A stretch of 64,000 nucleotides of DNA from Haematococcus lacustris (Eukaryota; Chlorophyta; Chlorophyceae; Chlamydomonadales; Haematococcaceae): NCBI GenBank assembly GCA_030144725.1, contig JASKMD010000029.1, positions 499,849 to 563,848 on the forward strand, given 5' to 3'. Shown one piece after another: positions 61,701-64,000 of this stretch. Positions within the stretch are counted from its first letter, which is position 1. Each line of letters starts with the position of its first letter. The notes below the pieces were generated by a model. That model was not told where the DNA came from, searched no databases, and was given only the letters and a program-made list of their open reading frames with translations. Made by a program: the position numbers and the translations under genes.

Positions 61701-64000
61701 CGCTGGCAATTTCATGAACTATGGAGCAAAGCAGGTGCGCTACTGTGACTGCATTGTCCATGTATGTGGGTTGTAGGTGGTGGGAGCAGTCCGCGCCCCA
61801 GGCGGAGATCCTTTTTGAATGCACGCCGGTGCTGCCGGCATAGGCTTCTTCTTCTTCTATGTTGCTTGTATGGTGGCATTATCGTGTTCATCATCATTAG
61901 CAGTAGCAGCAGCATGTCCATGCTTCCACTACTCTTTGTGATCTGCTCCCTGGCTGGCCTGGCCTGTCCCTGCTCAGGGCTCAGCCATTGGCTTCTCCTT
62001 TGAGTACCTGCCCAAGCTCAAGTCCATCAAGTCCACCACCAACAAGGCTGTCACACTGGTGCACTTCCTGGCAAGGTGACTGACACTCCCTGCCCCTGAT
62101 CGTGTCTGCGCATGCTGGACAATACTTGCGTTTGAGTTATACCTGACCTTGTGCTGGGTTGTCTGAGACAGAGCTGCTTGCATGCTGACCTGGGTGGCTT
62201 CCACTCGCACCTGGATGACATGTATTTTCCTATCTTATCAGCACCACATCAAGCCATAGCCAACACCCCAAGCCCGTGTCTTTGCCTGTTGTTATTGACA
62301 ACTGCTGGTATGGTTCTTCAGGGCCCTGAAGATGGAGTGCCCTGACGACTACGACCTGCACGCCCAGCTGGCCAGCAGTGAGGCAGCAGCCAAGCTGGAG
62401 GTCAAGGTGCTGCGTCAGCGGCTGGATGAGCTGCGTGGAGCCCTGGAGCAGCTGGACCAGCTGGCAGAAGGGGCAACCAATGGAACGGACGCCAGTGTGG
62501 AGGCTGCATCCGTAGATGGGCTGGACAATGGAGCTGATGCCATGGACACACGGTTCAAGGTACTAGCTGCAGGGACTGTGTCATGTGAACTTGATGGTGA
62601 CCTGCTGACCCACGACTGGGTCTTGTCCTGTGACAATGATGCCTGGCTGGTGATGGAGATGCCTGGCTGATGATGGTGCTGATGGCGCTGCCTGGCTGTG
62701 ACACTTGGCCGACTTGACCCAACCCTAACACAACCTGATCTGACCTTATACCTGTCATGAGGAGGTTGACCAGCACCTTGGCCCTCAAACTAGAGCCAAC
62801 ATTGCCGTGGAACACTAAGTGTGGACCACTACAAAACGGTGGTTTTGTCTGTCGGACACTGCTTTTGCTTCGCGGTACTCTTCCGCTTCTTTGGAGGCAT
62901 TGCGCCACTAGGCTCATACCAGCTCATACCTGCTCATACCAGTGTGTCACTCCGCCACATCACTCTCGCACCTCCAAAGGAAACCTCCAAAGGGTTAAAG
63001 GGCACCTTAAAAGGGGCACCTGGTGTGGACTGCTCCTGCTGTTGTAGACCAGCCTGAGTTGACAGCATGTTGTAGCACAGCTCCAAACACTCACCATGTA
63101 CCATGGCCCCTGGCTGTTGCTGTTGCTCCCTGCACAGGTCCGCATGCTGCAGTTCCGTGAGGATGCAGTGACCAAGATGACGGGGGCTGCCCATGACCTG
63201 GCAGACACTGAAAAGTCATTGACCCAGGTAAGCAGTGCAATCCTGCTCACTCCTGATCTTGAGGGGCTGACACACAATGCTGTGCTGGCTCCTGCCAGGT
63301 GTCTGGCAGGCAGCCAAGCTACCCCTCTGAGTCTCAACATCACATTACCCCTGCCATTCTCTGCCATGCAAGCCAAGCCAGTTCCCTGGCCCAGCAGTGC
63401 AATGAGCTGAGTTGCTGGGCCCTGGTTCATGCAGCCACACCCCCAACCCTCCTGCTCTGGCTTCAGGTCTATCTTTGCTGATGATGATGGTCATGTGCTG
63501 TGGCTGTGCCACGCTCCAGTATTGTCACACCTTTTTGGGCTGAGTGGAGAAAAACGTTTCTGTTGCTGCAGATGGGCAAGTATTTGAACGGACCTCAGAA
63601 CAAGCTAGAGCCGCATGTGCTGTTTGGCATCCTTTTCAACCTAGGCCAGGATGTGAAGAATGCGCACAAGCAAAATGAGGAGCAAGACGCTAAGGTCAGC
63701 TGGGGTTGGCTGTGGTGGCATCCTGATGCTGAAACGCGATGCTTCAATCTTTTCATTCTATTTTTATGCTTTCTGGTCTGTGGGTATGGAGAAAGGCGTG
63801 CTTGCTGCAATAGTTATGCATACATGCTGCACACTCACACGACTGTGCGCAGGCCGCAAAGGCAGCTGCCAGGGCCAACACTCCAAGTGGAGGCCCTGCT
63901 GCAGGCAAGCGGGTGCTCACCACCCACGGCGCCCCATCCACCAAGGCGGCAGTGCTCAGCGAGATCAAGCTCTACGGGCGCATGAAACCCAACGAGGCCA
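55743..64000 (+). CDS. Formin (FH1-FH2 actin nucleator), 3' end outside window
   Basis: Exons 55743-56203, 56284-56359, 56483-56681, 56764-59466, 59908-60105, 60679-60771, 60933-61082, 61609-61734, 61978-62075, 62322-62559, 63138-63227, 63572-63694, 63853 onward. Formins nucleate and elongate unbranched actin. The N-terminal part (VVFEKPCLPRAVRFSH, FVQVGPDHVL) may be a C2-like membrane-binding region as in class II plant formins; this is tentative. A long Ser/Pro-rich linker leads to FH1 with polyproline tracts (58540-59320), which bind profilin-actin. FH2 follows: KVFWDKINQNH, LLEENFAV, NILPLKKINNVSVLLKNFKM, ELYEGEQLMMELALIPNLDQKA, LRMALDAGNFMNYG, GFSFEYLPKLKSIKSTTNKAVTLVHFL. The frame shifts once at a 16-C run (58871-58886). 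Confidence 0.93.
58871..58886 (+). other. C16 run causing frame shift in formin FH1
   Basis: Before the run the Pro-rich frame is the main frame; after it only the next frame continues FH1 (PPGPPPPPPALGQ) and reaches FH2. A one-base length error or allele difference is the simplest cause. Confidence 0.85.
59711..59840 (+). repeat. Repeat beta, copy 4 (internally deleted)
   Basis: AGCACCTTGGCCCTCAACC joined directly to the right part (GGCTCATACCAGCTC...CTCGCACCT). Lies in a formin intron. Confidence 0.88.
62772..63006 (+). repeat. Repeat beta, copy 5 (full length)
   Basis: About 235 bp with both left (AGCACCTTGGCCCTCAA) and right (CACTCTCGCACCTCCAAAGG) parts, in the formin intron before the exon at 63138. 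Reference copy for the family; non-coding, likely a non-autonomous transposon or SINE-like element. Confidence 0.88.

Overview
The window is nuclear DNA of a green alga, most likely a chlamydomonadalean chlorophyte (volvocine or Haematococcus-like). Evidence: GC-rich coding sequence, many short GT-AG introns, TGTAA poly(A) signals, intron-resident simple repeats, and plant-type genes such as an RH22-like DEAD-box helicase and a class II-type formin. The species call is an inference. Most real genes are split into short exons, so I rebuilt them from splice sites and reading-frame phase; exon ends may be off by a base or two.

Layout: (1) 1-8043, two Ty3/gypsy chromovirus retrotransposons facing tail to tail around a 29-bp spacer. 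(2) 8.2-18.4 kb, transposon-rich: several broken Fanzor (eukaryotic TnpB-like, RNA-guided nuclease) genes, dispersed repeats, an intact CKS1 cell-cycle gene, a small secreted protein gene, and a duplicated, decayed 3' end of the prolyl-tRNA synthetase gene. (3) 18.4-20.9 kb, simple repeats and a foldback MITE with a target-site duplication. (4) 21.1-29.3 kb, divergent housekeeping pair: prolyl-tRNA synthetase (minus) and anthranilate phosphoribosyltransferase (plus). (5) 29.6-43.1 kb, an atypical-SDR NAD(P)-binding gene with a Fanzor in an intron, running into a 3.2-kb palindrome built around a hAT transposon. (6) 43.9-48.1 kb, an adenosine-deaminase-like gene with a 654-bp hexamer array in an intron. 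(7) 48.1-51.5 kb, a pogo-like transposase remnant and another Fanzor. (8) 51.5-64 kb, divergent pair: DEAD-box helicase (minus) and formin (plus, running off the window).

The most interesting system is the Fanzor family: seven fragments of at least two subfamilies. Together they show RuvC-I (DPG), the E-F-R-T-S block and RuvC-III (R-D-x-N-A-A-L-N). Fragments B, F, D and G keep a conserved non-coding 3' flank with hairpins that survive substitutions as G-U pairs; this is a candidate omega/fRNA scaffold. For copy F, the 20 nt just past that flank match 18/20 to a paralogous site without the insertion in the adenosine-deaminase gene. That is what an OMEGA guide would look like. All copies look broken, so any activity would have to come from elsewhere in the genome.
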